64,000 bases of DNA from Burkholderia sp. OK233 (GCF_900230185.1 NZ_OCSR01000001.1:1798001-1862000); one strand, 5' to 3'; positions 1-9,448 are shown, counted from the stretch's first letter. Translations and numbers: made by a program. The notes: generated from the sequence alone by a model not told the origin.

Positions 1-2
1 CG

Positions 3-908
3 TGGGTCGCGCCCGTGCTCGAACGCATGCCCGAGATTCGCGACGTCTACGCAACGGACCTCGCACACGGCAAGCTGCAGATGCTGCGCCGCTGGCAGCT
101 GGCAAGCGACTTGCGCGATGTCGGCTACGACGCGGCCTATGTCCTGCCGAATTCGCTCAAATCGGCGCTGATTCCGTGGATGGCGGGCATTCCGCTGCGC
201 ATCGGCTACACCGGCGAGAGCCGCTACGGCTTGCTGAACGTGCGTCACGCGAATCCGCGCAAAGACGAGCGCCCGCCGATGGTCGGTCATTACGCCGCCC
301 TCGCCTACGCGCAAGGCGCCAAGGTCCCCGACGACCTGCCGATGCCGCGGCTCGACGCGGATCTGAACGAAGCGTCGCGGGTATCGGCGCGCTTCAATCT
401 GGATACGCGTGTGCCGCTGCTGGTGTTCTGCCCGGGTGCCGAGTACGGTCCGGCCAAGCGCTGGCCGCCAGAGCATTTCGCTGCGCTCGCGCAGATCGTC
501 GGCCAGTCGTTCCCCTACACGCAGATCGTCGCGCTCGGCTCGCCGAAAGACGCGCCGCTTGCCCAGGCCATTGCCGAGAAGGCGCCGAACGTGCGCAACC
601 TGTGCGGCCAGACCGCGCTGAGCGAGGCTTGCGCGCTGATCTCGCGGGCCAACGCGGTCGTCACCAACGATTCCGGCCTGATGCACGTGGCCGCCGCGCT
701 GCGCCGGCCGCTGGTGGCCGTGTACGGTTCGACCGATCCGCGCCACACGCCGCCCTTGTCCGAGCTCGCGAAGGTACAATGGCTTCATCTCGAATGCAGC
801 CCCTGTTTTCAGCGCGAGTGTCCGCTCGGGCATCTGAACTGCCTGAAGCAGTTGAGTGCCGAGCAGGTGTTCGGCGATTTGCGCGGCATGTTGCTTGCGC
901 AACGTTGA
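3..908 (+). CDS. waaF: ADP-heptose:LPS heptosyltransferase II, 5'-truncated by window edge
   Basis: This is the C-terminal ~300 residues of a GT9-family heptosyltransferase, which adds the second L-glycero-D-manno-heptose to the LPS inner core at the cytoplasmic face of the inner membrane. The reading frame is already open at base 3 (W-V-A-P-V-L-E-R), so the true start lies before the window; the GTG at 15 is internal. Family signatures visible are the CPGAEYGPAKRWP motif for sugar-nucleotide binding, the VTNDSGLMHVAAAL motif of the C-terminal Rossmann domain, and a Cys-rich tail (ECSPCFQRECPLGHLNCL) typical of WaaF. The full family length is about 340-350 residues, so about 45 are missing. 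WaaF is preferred over WaaC because of the GAEYGPAKRWP motif and the Cys-rich tail. Confidence 0.9.
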   Translation, partial: WVAPVLERMPEIRDVYATDLAHGKLQMLRRWQLASDLRDVGYDAAYVLPNSLKSALIPWMAGIPLRIGYTGESRYGLLNVRHANPRKDERPPMVGHYAALAYAQGAKVPDDLPMPRLDADLNEASRVSARFNLDTRVPLLVFCPGAEYGPAKRWPPEHFAALAQIVGQSFPYTQIVALGSPKDAPLAQAIAEKAPNVRNLCGQTALSEACALISRANAVVTNDSGLMHVAAALRRPLVAVYGSTDPRHTPPLSELAKVQWLHLECSPCFQRECPLGHLNCLKQLSAEQVFGDLRGMLLAQR

Positions 909-1085
909 ACCAAACTGATTCGGCTGATACTTGCACGCAACACCGCACGCCCTGAGCGCGTCGCGTCATGTTCGCGCCTTGCGGCGCGGGCATCCTCGCG
1001 CTTGGGTGCGATTGTCCGGTGCTCCGGACTGTCCCGCTGACCGCTGCCCCGCAACCGCGCGCCGCGCACAAGAGACTGACGAGCC

Positions 1086-1532
1086 ATGCCACGTTTTGCC
1101 CATATCTTCGAAGCCGCCGCCGATACGCTGAACGCCTATTACCAGGCCATCGCCGAGGTGAATATCGACAGCTTGATGGGCCTGTGGATCGATGAGGAAT
1201 TCGTCAGTTGCATCTGCGCCGACGGCTCCCATCTGCACGGCCTCGACAGTATTCGCGCCGGCTTGCAAATCCAGCTCGAAACCGCGCCCGTTTCGATTGA
1301 ACCGCTCGATATTCGGGTCTACGACAGCCTTGGCACCGTCGTCTACGCCATCGCCGAAGCGCACCGGCCGGCCGATCCGAAGGCAGCGCCCGCGATGGTG
1401 TTCACCACTTACGTGATGGTCCACGAACGCGGCGAATGGCGAATTGCGCATATTCACGCGAGTCCGATGCCAAACGAGGCCGCCAGTCAGTTCGCGACCA
1501 AGATGCGACATGGCCAGGGGTCGCTGCACTGA
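1086..1532 (+). CDS. NTF2-like (SnoaL/DUF4440-type) protein
   Basis: A 148-residue protein with the layout of the NTF2-like cone fold. An N-terminal helix (FEAAADTLNAYYQAIAEVNIDSLMGLW) is followed by the DEEFVSCICADGSHLHGLDSIRAGL segment and then strands ending in TTYVMVHERGEWRIAHIHASPM, the usual closing strand pair of SnoaL-like proteins. There is no signal peptide and no catalytic signature that separates an enzyme from a binding protein. It starts 177 bp after waaF and reads the same way, 69 bp ahead of the yheT-like hydrolase, so co-transcription is possible. The fold assignment is fairly safe; the substrate is unknown. Confidence 0.75.
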   Translation: MPRFAHIFEAAADTLNAYYQAIAEVNIDSLMGLWIDEEFVSCICADGSHLHGLDSIRAGLQIQLETAPVSIEPLDIRVYDSLGTVVYAIAEAHRPADPKAAPAMVFTTYVMVHERGEWRIAHIHASPMPNEAASQFATKMRHGQGSLH

Positions 1533-1601
1533 CGCCTGACGGGCGCATTTCGCCTATTCGGCCTGTTTCACCGGTTCTACCTTTTTTGCTTTGACGCTGG
1601 C

Positions 1602-2741
1602 ATGAGCACGCCCCGCAGGAAGTCACCCGTCCCGAACGAATCCCCCATGGTGGATTGGAAGACGACGCACCATCAATCCGCTTCTACCGGCGCAGCACGC
1701 GCCGCGGCCGCTGTCGAGGCTACCGTCGAACTGCTCTACCGCGCGCCACTCTGGCTGCCGAACCGGCATGTGCAGACCATTGTCCCGGCGCTGTTTGCGC
1801 GCCGCCCGGCTATCGCGTTCCGGCGCGAGCGCTGGGATACGCCGGATGGCGATTTCATCGATCTCGATTGGGTGGTGCATGACGGCAAGCCTGCCTCAGC
1901 GCTCGCCCCTGCCACGCCCTCCGGGATTCCCGCAGACGACGCTCCGCTGTTCGTGCTGTTTCACGGCCTCGAAGGCAGTTCCACGTCGCACTACGCCGCC
2001 ACGTTGATGGCGGCCGCGCGCGAGTACGGCTGGCACGGCGTGGTGCCGCACTTTCGCAGCTGCAGCGGGCCACTGAACCGGTTGCCGCGTTTCTATCACC
2101 TCGCCGACAGCAACGAAGTCGACTGGATCCTGCGGCGCTTGCGCGCCACGCATCGCGGGCCAATCGTGGCGGCGGGCGTGTCGCTCGGCGGCAATGTGCT
2201 GCTGCGCTGGCTCGGCGAGCGGCGCGAAGATGCGTCGCCGGTGCTCTCGGCCGCCGCGGCGATTTCGACGCCGATCGACGTGCACGCCGGCGGCCGCGCA
2301 TTGTCGCAGGGCTTCGGCATGATCTACACGCGCAGTTTCCTGAAGACGCTGAAGCTGAAGGCCGAGCAGAAGCTGACGCAATTTCCGGGGCTGTTCGACC
2401 GCGACACGATGCTGGCGAGCCGCACGATGTACGACTTCGACAACGTGGTGACAGCGCCGCTGCACGGCTTTCGCGATACTAACGACTACTGGAGCCGCGC
2501 GACCACGCGGCCGTTGCTGCCTGGGATCACCGTGCCCACTCTGGTGCTGAATGCGCGCAACGACCCGTTCTTGCCGGCCGAAGCGTTACCGGCGCGGCAT
2601 GAGGTGTCGGCATCGGTGAAACTCGATCAACCCGAACACGGCGGCCACGCAGGCTTTATGACGGGGCCCTTTCCGGGCCGCATCGACTGGTTGTCGCGGC
2701 GCGTGCTCGGCTACCTGGAGCAGTACGTCGATCATGGATGA
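1602..2741 (+). CDS. YheT-type alpha/beta hydrolase
   Basis: An alpha/beta-hydrolase of the YheT/ABHD1-3 family. The N-terminal motif APLWLPNRHVQTI (about residues 48-60) is diagnostic for this family. An oxyanion-region HGLEGSSTSHY follows (from residue 121), then the nucleophile elbow GVSLGG (Ser194) and the C-terminal acid and base in NARNDPFLP and EHGGHAGF. Length (379) is slightly above the usual ~340 because of a poorly conserved ~45-residue N-terminus. The ATG at 1602 is taken although no Shine-Dalgarno sequence is visible, and the ATG at 1647 is an alternative. The physiological substrate of the bacterial family is not established. Its 3' end overlaps the next gene by 8 bp, which indicates translational coupling. 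Confidence 0.88.
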   Translation: MSTPRRKSPVPNESPMVDWKTTHHQSASTGAARAAAAVEATVELLYRAPLWLPNRHVQTIVPALFARRPAIAFRRERWDTPDGDFIDLDWVVHDGKPASALAPATPSGIPADDAPLFVLFHGLEGSSTSHYAATLMAAAREYGWHGVVPHFRSCSGPLNRLPRFYHLADSNEVDWILRRLRATHRGPIVAAGVSLGGNVLLRWLGERREDASPVLSAAAAISTPIDVHAGGRALSQGFGMIYTRSFLKTLKLKAEQKLTQFPGLFDRDTMLASRTMYDFDNVVTAPLHGFRDTNDYWSRATTRPLLPGITVPTLVLNARNDPFLPAEALPARHEVSASVKLDQPEHGGHAGFMTGPFPGRIDWLSRRVLGYLEQYVDHG

Positions 2742-3306
2742 CATCGTCAAGCAGGCCTTGGCCAAATGGCCGAACGTGCCGAGTTGCACGGGATGGTTGA
2801 TGTTGGACCGGCGCGGCAACTGGCGCATGCGGGATGAAGCCGCTCAGGCCAGCGGTACGCCAGGCACGCCGATCCGGCATGAGGCGTTGCTCGGGTTTAT
2901 CAACCGGAATTACGACGCCGATGAACGCGGCCAGTGGTTTTTCCAGAACGGCCCGCAGCGGGTGTATATCGAGTTGGGCTATACGCCGTGGGTGGTGAGG
3001 TTGTCAGCCAATGCCGCTGGCGTACTTTCCTTGACGGACCAGGGCGGCGGGGCTTTCGAGCCTTCGGCCGTGTTTGTCGACGATGAAGGTGGGATTCTGT
3101 TCATCGACGGCTCGGCGCCACCGAGAGTCGCGGTTTTGCACGATCATGACCTCGAGGTTTTTTCTGATCACGCGGCGTTGGGCGATGACTCGATGAGCGG
3201 GGCATTTCGGTGGAACAACGGGGTTGTGTTGCCCTTGCAGGGTGTACGGCGAAATGAAGTTGCCGCGCGATTCGGATTTGTCGATAGTCCGGCGACACAC
3301 GTCTAG
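2734..3306 (+). CDS. Conserved hypothetical protein coupled to the YheT-type hydrolase
   Basis: A 190-residue soluble protein whose start overlaps the end of the hydrolase gene by 8 bp, so translation is probably coupled. It is predicted to be beta-rich, with conserved-looking blocks PNVPSCTGWLMLDRRGNWRMRD near the N-terminus, HEALLGFINRNYDADERGQWFFQNGPQRV, and a long C-terminal all-beta half. I cannot name a family with confidence. There is no signal peptide and no membrane segment. The tight coupling suggests it works with the hydrolase, but no reaction can be inferred. Composition and codon use match its neighbours. Confidence 0.75.
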   Translation: MDDIVKQALAKWPNVPSCTGWLMLDRRGNWRMRDEAAQASGTPGTPIRHEALLGFINRNYDADERGQWFFQNGPQRVYIELGYTPWVVRLSANAAGVLSLTDQGGGAFEPSAVFVDDEGGILFIDGSAPPRVAVLHDHDLEVFSDHAALGDDSMSGAFRWNNGVVLPLQGVRRNEVAARFGFVDSPATHV

Positions 3307-3383
3307 GTCGTTTGCCTGCTTATTTATAGCCTCGTTCTTTTGCGGAGTTCGCGTTCCGGTCAGATAGCGCAAGCCGGCAACCC

Positions 3384-5117
3384 CTAACTCTTCTCGTCAA
3401 GCCGCTCCTCTTTATAGCGGCTCTCCATTTCATGTAAGCGGGCATCGACGGTCGCGAGATCGTAGTAGCCGATCGCCTTCAGATCCCGCGCTTCCTTCAA
3501 CTGCCTGATGGCCGACGGCCACGCCCCCTCGAGCGCGAATTTTTCGGCGAGCGCCCGATGCTGCGTCAACGCATCGCCGCTGCCGGCGCTTGCCTGCGCG
3601 AGATACATCCACCATGCCGGCTGATCGGGCTGTGCACGCGTCTCCTTCCGGGCCAACGCCTGCGCATCGGCGAATCGCTTCAAGGTCAGCAAGGTCTGGA
3701 TATGCATGTCGATTGCGGCGTTCGACTGCGGCCAGCGCTTCTGCGCAAACTCGGCCAGACGAGCCGCCTCGTCATCACGCCCGGCGCGGCGCGCGATATC
3801 GGCCGCCAACACGTCGAGGCTCGGCGAACTGCGCATGGGCGCGCCTTCACCGCGTTCGCCCGCGGCAAATGCTGCACGCGACGAAACCAGCGACGCGGTC
3901 GCATCGTCGTAACGCTCAAGCAGCATCTGCCCGTACGCAATCCCGTACCAATTCGCGGCGACGTTTACCGCGGTACGGTCCTCGATTTCGGAGCGCAAGC
4001 GCGAAATCTCATCCGCGTATTCACTGCGCGAGCGGTCCTGCAGCAAGCGCGCCCGAGCCCGCACGAAGCCGTATTCAGACGTCTGATGCGGCTGCCGGTA
4101 AGGCGCGCGGCGCGCACGGTCTTCCATGTCGGCAATCCGTTCGCCGGTCAGCGGGTGAGTGCGTGCGTAGGCCGGCATGCCCGTGTCGCTCATCGCCGCG
4201 CGATCGAGGCGGCCGAAAAACGTTGTCATCGCGTAGGGGTCGTAGCCGGCGCCGGCCAGCAGCAGAAAGCCGACGCGGTCCGCTTCATGCTCGGCGGAGC
4301 GCGAGAAACGCAACTGGTTATCGACCGCATAAGCCTGGCCGCCAATCGCAATCGCGCTGCCGAGGTCGCCGCTGTGCGCGAGCACGCCCGCCAGAACGCC
4401 GAACAACAGGCCGGCGAGCGCGGCATAGCCGCTGCGCTCGCCGGTGGTGATCATCCGCGAAATGTGCCGCTGCAAGACGTGCCCCATCTCGTGGCCGAGC
4501 ACGGAGGCGAGCTCGGACTCGGTTTGCGTCGTTACGATCAAACCGGTGTTCACGCCGATAAAACCGCCCGGCAGCGAGAAGGCGTTGATTTGCGTGTCGC
4601 GGACCGCGAACAGCTCGAAGTCCGGACGATAGCCGCCGATGTAGAGCGCGTTCGCCGCCGCCGAGAGTTTCGCAGCGACCGAATTCAGATAGTCGCGCAC
4701 GAGCCAGTCGTCGAGATAGTCAGGGTCGCGGCGCAACTCGCGCATCACGCGTTCGCCGAGCTTACGCTCGGCTTGCGGCGTCAGCGAGCCGGAGCCGCCG
4801 TTGCCGAGGTCAGGTAGTTGCTGGGTGACGATCGGGGTGCGCCAGTTGGCGATCGCGCCTGAGTTGCCGGAGAAGCGGCTCTGCGCGCCGCCATAGACGC
4901 CGAATACGCCTTGGGCGATGTCGGGCGGCACGATGGGGTCGGCGAAAGTTTCGACCGGGCCGCTTTCCAACGGCGGTTCCGCGGGCTGCATGTTGAGCGC
5001 GAGAGTCGTGCCGGTGTTGGTGTTCGCGTTCAATGCCCCGCGCGATTGCGGGTACACGCCCGGCGGCGCCGCGAGCGCGACAGACAACAACGCAGCAAGA
5101 AACCGTTTCGAACGCAT
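3384..5117 (-). CDS. Periplasmic M48 zinc metalloprotease with TPR-like C-terminus (BepA-like)
   Basis: A secreted M48 peptidase resembling BepA/YfgC, which controls the quality of outer-membrane protein and LPS-transport assembly in the periplasm. The start chosen at 5117 gives MRSKRFLAALLSVALAAPPGVYPQS, a clean signal peptide; the upstream start at 5180 would put 21 extra residues before it. The zinc motif HEMGH is at residues 209-213 and the third ligand lies in EHEAD (about 276-280), followed by an HPLTGERIADM segment seen in this family. The remaining ~300 residues are helical and Ala/Arg-rich, consistent with TPR repeats. At 577 residues it is longer than E. coli BepA (487). It stands alone, convergent with the gene at 2734. 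Confidence 0.85.
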   Translation of the reverse strand: MRSKRFLAALLSVALAAPPGVYPQSRGALNANTNTGTTLALNMQPAEPPLESGPVETFADPIVPPDIAQGVFGVYGGAQSRFSGNSGAIANWRTPIVTQQLPDLGNGGSGSLTPQAERKLGERVMRELRRDPDYLDDWLVRDYLNSVAAKLSAAANALYIGGYRPDFELFAVRDTQINAFSLPGGFIGVNTGLIVTTQTESELASVLGHEMGHVLQRHISRMITTGERSGYAALAGLLFGVLAGVLAHSGDLGSAIAIGGQAYAVDNQLRFSRSAEHEADRVGFLLLAGAGYDPYAMTTFFGRLDRAAMSDTGMPAYARTHPLTGERIADMEDRARRAPYRQPHQTSEYGFVRARARLLQDRSRSEYADEISRLRSEIEDRTAVNVAANWYGIAYGQMLLERYDDATASLVSSRAAFAAGERGEGAPMRSSPSLDVLAADIARRAGRDDEAARLAEFAQKRWPQSNAAIDMHIQTLLTLKRFADAQALARKETRAQPDQPAWWMYLAQASAGSGDALTQHRALAEKFALEGAWPSAIRQLKEARDLKAIGYYDLATVDARLHEMESRYKEERLDEKS

Positions 5118-5251
5118 CGCGAGGCCGATATGACGAAGTCGAAAAGCGGCGCCCGCCGCTCGGACTAAGATAGCGGGCATAGGACAATTGTAGTCATCTC
5201 GGCCCGCCCAATCACGCTGCTATGATAGGCGCCCTCTGAAGGAGCCCAACC

Positions 5252-5728
5252 ATGCCTGAACTCACTCATTTCGACGCGGCCGGCCAGGCGCATATGGTGG
5301 ACGTCGGCAACAAGCAGGAGACCAAGCGCATCGCGGTCGCGCGCGGCTCAATTCGCATGCTGCCGGAGACGTTCGCGCTGATTCGCGACGGCAACGCCAA
5401 GAAAGGCGACGTGATCGGAATCGCGCGCATCGCCGCGATTCAAGGCTCGAAGCGCACCGCCGAACTGATCCCGCTATGTCACCCGCTCGCGCTGACCCGC
5501 GTGAAAGTCGACTTCGAGCTCGATGAGACGTTGCCCGGCGTGCATTGCACGGTGCAAGTGGAAACGCTGGGACGCACGGGCGTGGAGATGGAAGCGCTAA
5601 CCGCCGTGCAGGTCGGGCTGCTGACCGTGTACGACATGTGCAAGGCGGTGGATCGCGGGATGACGATCACCGACGTGAAAGTGCTGGAGAAGCACGGCGG
5701 GAAATCGGGGGATTGGGTGGCGGGTTGA
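5252..5728 (+). CDS. moaC: Cyclic pyranopterin monophosphate synthase
   Basis: MoaC converts 3',8-cyclo-7,8-dihydro-GTP, made by MoaA, to cyclic pyranopterin monophosphate in molybdenum cofactor synthesis in the cytoplasm. The 158-residue length is standard. Recognisable motifs are [20 protein letters not shown], the active-site [26 protein letters not shown] core text ([16 protein letters not shown]) and the [10 protein letters not shown] loop that carries the catalytic Asp and Lys. A strong Shine-Dalgarno sequence (AAGGAG, about 5239-5244) fixes the start. It is divergent from the BepA-like gene with about 130 bp between, and no other moa genes are in the window. Confidence 0.96.
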   Translation: MPELTHFDAAGQAHMVDVGNKQETKRIAVARGSIRMLPETFALIRDGNAKKGDVIGIARIAAIQGSKRTAELIPLCHPLALTRVKVDFELDETLPGVHCTVQVETLGRTGVEMEALTAVQVGLLTVYDMCKAVDRGMTITDVKVLEKHGGKSGDWVAG

Positions 5729-5756
5729 TGACCGCCAACGTCATCGCCCCGCTCCA

Positions 5757-5807
5757 CTACTACTGCTGCTACTGCTGCTACTGCTACTGCTACTGCTACT
5801 GCTACTA
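5757..5807. repeat. CTA/CTG simple-sequence repeat between moaC and pglL
   Basis: About 51 bp made only of CTA and CTG triplets. The right half is a near-perfect run of the hexamer CTACTG (about five copies). It lies in the 102-bp gap between the converging 3' ends of moaC and the PglL-type gene. It is not followed by a T-tract and does not form a stable hairpin. Such tracts can change length by slippage. Confidence 0.9.
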
Positions 5808-5830
5808 AGGCTACGGAACGACAACGCGGC

Positions 5831-7615
5831 TCAATCGTCGTCGCTGTCGTCGTCCTGATTGATATCGCCCGGCGGCATGCCATAGCGCTTGACCAGTTCC
5901 GCCTTGAAGCCGGTCAGCGTCTTCTGCTCGTCGCACAGTTCATACACGTAGGCCAACTGCGACGGCCAGTCCTTCAACTCCTGAGCAAAGATCTTCAGAC
6001 GTTCGACAGTATCGAACGCCCCCGCCGTATCGCCGCTCAGTGCCTGTAGCACCGCATACCGGCGCAGCACGGTTTCGCCCGGCAGCAGCGCAATCGCCTG
6101 CTTGTGCATCGCGAGCTTGTGTTGCAGGTTCATCGAATTCATCGGCTCCAACGTCGCAAGGCCGTACTCGCCCCACGCCTGGAACAGGAACGACGGATCC
6201 GCACGATACTGCTCGGCGGGCCGCGAACCGTAATACAGCACCTCGGCGCGCGCGTAGTCGCGATACACCGGATACAGCGCGGCGATGCCACCGAACACGA
6301 CCACAGCAAACGCACCGAACGACAGGCGGCCAGGCACGAGCCGCAGCGGCCGCGTCTCGAGCAAACCGAACACGAACATCGCCGGCAGCAGGAAGAACAT
6401 GTACTGCTGCGGATACTCGACCAGCGCGTGCATGACCAGCACGCCGATCAGCGCGACGCCGAACACGCGCGCGGCGCTCTGCGGCGCGCGGACCACGCGC
6501 ACCAGCCACGTAATCAGGCCGAACAGCACGATCGCAAGGCCGATCAAACCTGTCTTCGCGAGCAGGTCAATGAAAATGTTGTGCGAGTTATTGGCGATCT
6601 CGACGCCGCCCAGCGACTTCACATACTCGAACTGGTAGCTCGGAAACTCGCCCCAGCCGACACCCAGCAGCGGATGCGCCTTGAACATCGTCCAGCCGTA
6701 CTTCCACAGCGCAAGGCGCGGCGCGATCTGGCCGGCGTCCTTGAAACGCTCGGCCGCCGACTGCCCAAGCTCCAGGTGATAGTGCACATTGGCCCAGCGG
6801 ATCAACGCATTGATGACGAAGAACAGCACCGCCAGTGCGATTGGGATCAGCCATTCGCGATTGCTGCGGCGGAGCAGCGGCTGGCTACGCGTCTGCGCGA
6901 AGGCCATCCAGAAGCCCGCCACCACGATCACGCCCATCTGCAGCCAGGGGCCGCGCGACACGGTCAGCGCGAGTCCAAGGGCAAAAATCGTCGACAGGAG
7001 CAGCCAGATGCTGACGGCAATGCGGCGCGTCTGCACGAGGAACAGCGCACCCGCCATTGCGAATGCGATATAGGTGGCAAGGTGGTTCGCCTGCGCCATA
7101 TTGCCGAACGGCCGGCGCTCGACGGTCACGTTGTAGGCGACGACCAGCGGCGACACGCGCACCTCGAGGTGAAACAGCTGGATCACCTGGCAAAACACCG
7201 CAAACAGGCCACCGGCGAGCAATGCCCCGGCTGCCCAGCGCAGTGCTGTCTCATTCAGCTTGGCGCGTGTGAAGCCGTAGCCGGCGTGTGTCGCCATAAA
7301 TGCGGCGAGCAGGTAAGCGCCGCCGAGCCAGTTCATCGACGGCTGCGAGACCGGCAGCAGCACCGACTGTGCCACCAGCACCAGTCCGAACAGCAACGGC
7401 ACCAGCGCGACAACTGGCGACGCAAACGTCACGCGCGGCCTCGCCGTCCACACCAGCAGCACGACGCCCGCGCCCGTCAGCAGATACAGCGCGAGCGCCG
7501 TGAATTCAGCGTAGAAGGTCGGAATCGGATACGTGTGGTTGGCGACTGCATAAGGCAGCACCAACGCGAGAGCCAACAGAATGAGAGACAGGTAGCGCGC
7601 AAATGGGGTGGGCAT
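5831..7615 (-). CDS. pglL: O-oligosaccharyltransferase / O-antigen ligase family membrane protein (PglL-like)
   Basis: A 594-residue polytopic inner-membrane protein of the Wzy_C superfamily. About a dozen hydrophobic segments fill residues 8-440, and a soluble mixed region runs from about 440 to the acidic C-terminus ending in DDDSDDD. The segment FGNMAQANHLATYI (about 170-183) and the periplasmic-loop motif NNSHNIFIDLLAKTGLIG (His345) are typical of PglL oligosaccharyltransferases and WaaL ligases. PglL enzymes transfer lipid-linked glycan to Ser of pilin and other periplasmic proteins. The same-strand pilA gene upstream supports a pilin-glycosylation role, which is inference; a WaaL-type LPS role is the alternative. 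The ATG lies only about 22 bp after the 3' splice site of the group II intron. Confidence 0.82.
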   Translation of the reverse strand: MPTPFARYLSLILLALALVLPYAVANHTYPIPTFYAEFTALALYLLTGAGVVLLVWTARPRVTFASPVVALVPLLFGLVLVAQSVLLPVSQPSMNWLGGAYLLAAFMATHAGYGFTRAKLNETALRWAAGALLAGGLFAVFCQVIQLFHLEVRVSPLVVAYNVTVERRPFGNMAQANHLATYIAFAMAGALFLVQTRRIAVSIWLLLSTIFALGLALTVSRGPWLQMGVIVVAGFWMAFAQTRSQPLLRRSNREWLIPIALAVLFFVINALIRWANVHYHLELGQSAAERFKDAGQIAPRLALWKYGWTMFKAHPLLGVGWGEFPSYQFEYVKSLGGVEIANNSHNIFIDLLAKTGLIGLAIVLFGLITWLVRVVRAPQSAARVFGVALIGVLVMHALVEYPQQYMFFLLPAMFVFGLLETRPLRLVPGRLSFGAFAVVVFGGIAALYPVYRDYARAEVLYYGSRPAEQYRADPSFLFQAWGEYGLATLEPMNSMNLQHKLAMHKQAIALLPGETVLRRYAVLQALSGDTAGAFDTVERLKIFAQELKDWPSQLAYVYELCDEQKTLTGFKAELVKRYGMPPGDINQDDDSDDD

Positions 7616-7636
7616 CGAGTAACCGGAGGGCGTCAG

Positions 7637-7711
7637 GTAGGGTAGCCCCCCTTCCTTGCGGAAGAAGGGCCCCCTAAGAACCGTACGTGCGAGTTTCCCC
7701 GCATACGGCTC
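7637..7711 (-). ncRNA. Group II intron domains V and VI
   Basis: Domain V is the 34-nt hairpin from 7711 down to 7678. It begins GAGCCGUAUGCG and closes with CGCACGUACGGUUC around a GAAA tetraloop, the canonical catalytic domain of group II ribozymes. Domain VI follows directly as a hairpin with a GCAA loop (about 7656-7659). It has an unpaired A at 7643, seven nucleotides counting from the 3' end, which is the expected branch point. The 3' terminal UAC matches the AY rule. Confidence 0.92.
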
Positions 7712-7741
7712 AAGCCTACATATTTCTTTTACAAAGCCCCG

Positions 7742-9448
7742 TCAGTGCAGCGACGAAGCCGGCTTAGTTACCACAAGTTTACCAACGTGTACCTGCCGGT
7801 GGCAGTCGGGGTGCAGCAAAACCCTGTTGGACAGAGCGTCGGTCCCGCCATGCATCCGATATTCCAGATGATGGTCGTGCCAACTGGTCTCGTTCGTCAG
7901 AGCCCAACCACAGTGCGCGCACAACCCGCCCTGTGACTTGTACAGCGCCACCCATTGCTTGCGATAACGCATTGAATACTCCATGCGATCCTGCCGCAAT
8001 TGCTCGCTGTACTGCTCCCACAATGGATCAAAAGGATTGAATTCCCCTTTGACCTTCCTGTGGCGCCTGATGTCCGTACCGCTGATCTGGTACAGCTCAA
8101 GCAAACCCTTGCTGCCGTCCTCTTGAACTACGGGAGCGGCGAACACCCAATGCCGATTGCCGAGCGAGTGAAAGTACTTCCGTTTCACCCACTCCGCGTT
8201 CTTGTTTGGATGCCTCCGCTTCGACCACCGCCAGAGCCTGTAAAACACCAACGACTCCATGCGGCTATACGCCTGCTTGGCTACCACGGGGCTGTGATAT
8301 TGCGCCCAGCCTCGCAGCATCGGATTCAGCAATCGGATCAACTCCTCCTGCTTTACCGCTTTGTGACCGCTGATCGTATCCGCCACCTTGCGATAGAACG
8401 TCTGCACGTTCTTCCTGCTCGGCTTGATGAGCAGCGTTCCCGAATACTTCCGGAAATTCCACCCAAGGAAATCAAAGCCTTCGTCAATGTGAACGATCCG
8501 GGTCTTCTCCTCCGATAGTTGCAATCCCCGTACTTCAAGGAAGGTTTCTATCCAAGGCCTGACTTCGCGTTCCAGCATCTCTTTCGAGTCGCCGGTGATG
8601 ACGAAGTCGTCCGCGTATCGCACCACATTTACTTTCAGCTTCTTCGCTTTCCCGATCCCAAATTTCGCACCGAGGTGCGCAATCAGTTCACGTTCCAGCC
8701 CGTTCAGCGTCACGTTTGCCAGCGTCGGGGAAATGATGCCTCCCTGCGGCGTACCGGCCTCCGTCGCCTGTAGCTGCCCTTTGTAAATCAGGCCAGCCTT
8801 CAACCATTTGCGAAGGATCACCCTGTCCATCGGGACATTGTTTTCCAGCCACTTGTGGTTGATGTGGTCAAAGCATCCTTTGATGTCCGCTTCAAGTACC
8901 CATTGCGCTGAACTGCGACGGGCCATGACAACGAAAATCTGAGACATGGCGTCAGCCGTCGAACGGTTGAGCCTGAACCCATACGAGTTCGGGTCACTCG
9001 TCGACTCTGCTACCGGCTCCAAGGCCAGCAGATGCAAGGCTTGCATCGCCCTGTCCCGCATGGTCGGGATGCCCAGAGGGCGCTCCTTCCCATTGGCCTT
9101 GGGGATAAAGACTCTCCGTAAAGGCAGAGGCTTATATCCGTGCCGCTTCAACCTACCGACAGCAAGCCATCGGCTTTCAGGCGAATCCCATAGCTCGCGA
9201 TCGACTCCAGCCGTTCGCGCACCCTGGTTCTGCGTAACACGTCGCACCGCATACAGCTTTGCGGACAACGTGCGGGTCAGCATCCGTTGCAGGGCTTTCA
9301 CCCTGCGCCAGTCACTTTCCCGCGTCGCCTTCGCAATTCGAATCTGCATCCCTCGCACGTTCCGCTCAACTCGACGCCAATCTACGGCGTGCCAGTTGTC
9401 CGGCGCGTGGGAAAGCGCAGATCCGGTCTTTCGACCAGATACTTTCAT
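7742..9448 (-). CDS. ltrA: Group II intron reverse transcriptase/maturase with HNH endonuclease
   Basis: The intron-encoded protein (568 residues) helps splicing of its host RNA and drives retrohoming. Visible in order: an RT-0/RT-1 region (about 60-140, with FIPKANGKERPLGIPTMRDR), the RT-5 catalytic box VRYADDFVITGD (YADD at 278-281), a maturase/X region with LLNPMLRGWAQYHSPV, and a C-terminal Cys/His HNH-type endonuclease (CAHCGW ... HHLEYRMHGG ... LLHPDCHRQVH). All catalytic residues are present and there is no stop or frameshift. The start has a good ribosome site (GGTAGGAG, 8 nt upstream). It lies in the domain IV position, 30 bp before domain V. Confidence 0.95.
   Translation of the reverse strand: MKVSGRKTGSALSHAPDNWHAVDWRRVERNVRGMQIRIAKATRESDWRRVKALQRMLTRTLSAKLYAVRRVTQNQGARTAGVDRELWDSPESRWLAVGRLKRHGYKPLPLRRVFIPKANGKERPLGIPTMRDRAMQALHLLALEPVAESTSDPNSYGFRLNRSTADAMSQIFVVMARRSSAQWVLEADIKGCFDHINHKWLENNVPMDRVILRKWLKAGLIYKGQLQATEAGTPQGGIISPTLANVTLNGLERELIAHLGAKFGIGKAKKLKVNVVRYADDFVITGDSKEMLEREVRPWIETFLEVRGLQLSEEKTRIVHIDEGFDFLGWNFRKYSGTLLIKPSRKNVQTFYRKVADTISGHKAVKQEELIRLLNPMLRGWAQYHSPVVAKQAYSRMESLVFYRLWRWSKRRHPNKNAEWVKRKYFHSLGNRHWVFAAPVVQEDGSKGLLELYQISGTDIRRHRKVKGEFNPFDPLWEQYSEQLRQDRMEYSMRYRKQWVALYKSQGGLCAHCGWALTNETSWHDHHLEYRMHGGTDALSNRVLLHPDCHRQVHVGKLVVTKPASSLH

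Noticed and set aside
6104..7645. 513-residue open frame on the + strand opposite pglL
   Set aside because: It mirrors a well-supported membrane-protein gene, is full of Arg/His/Gln as expected for an antisense GC-rich frame, and has no recognisable domain.
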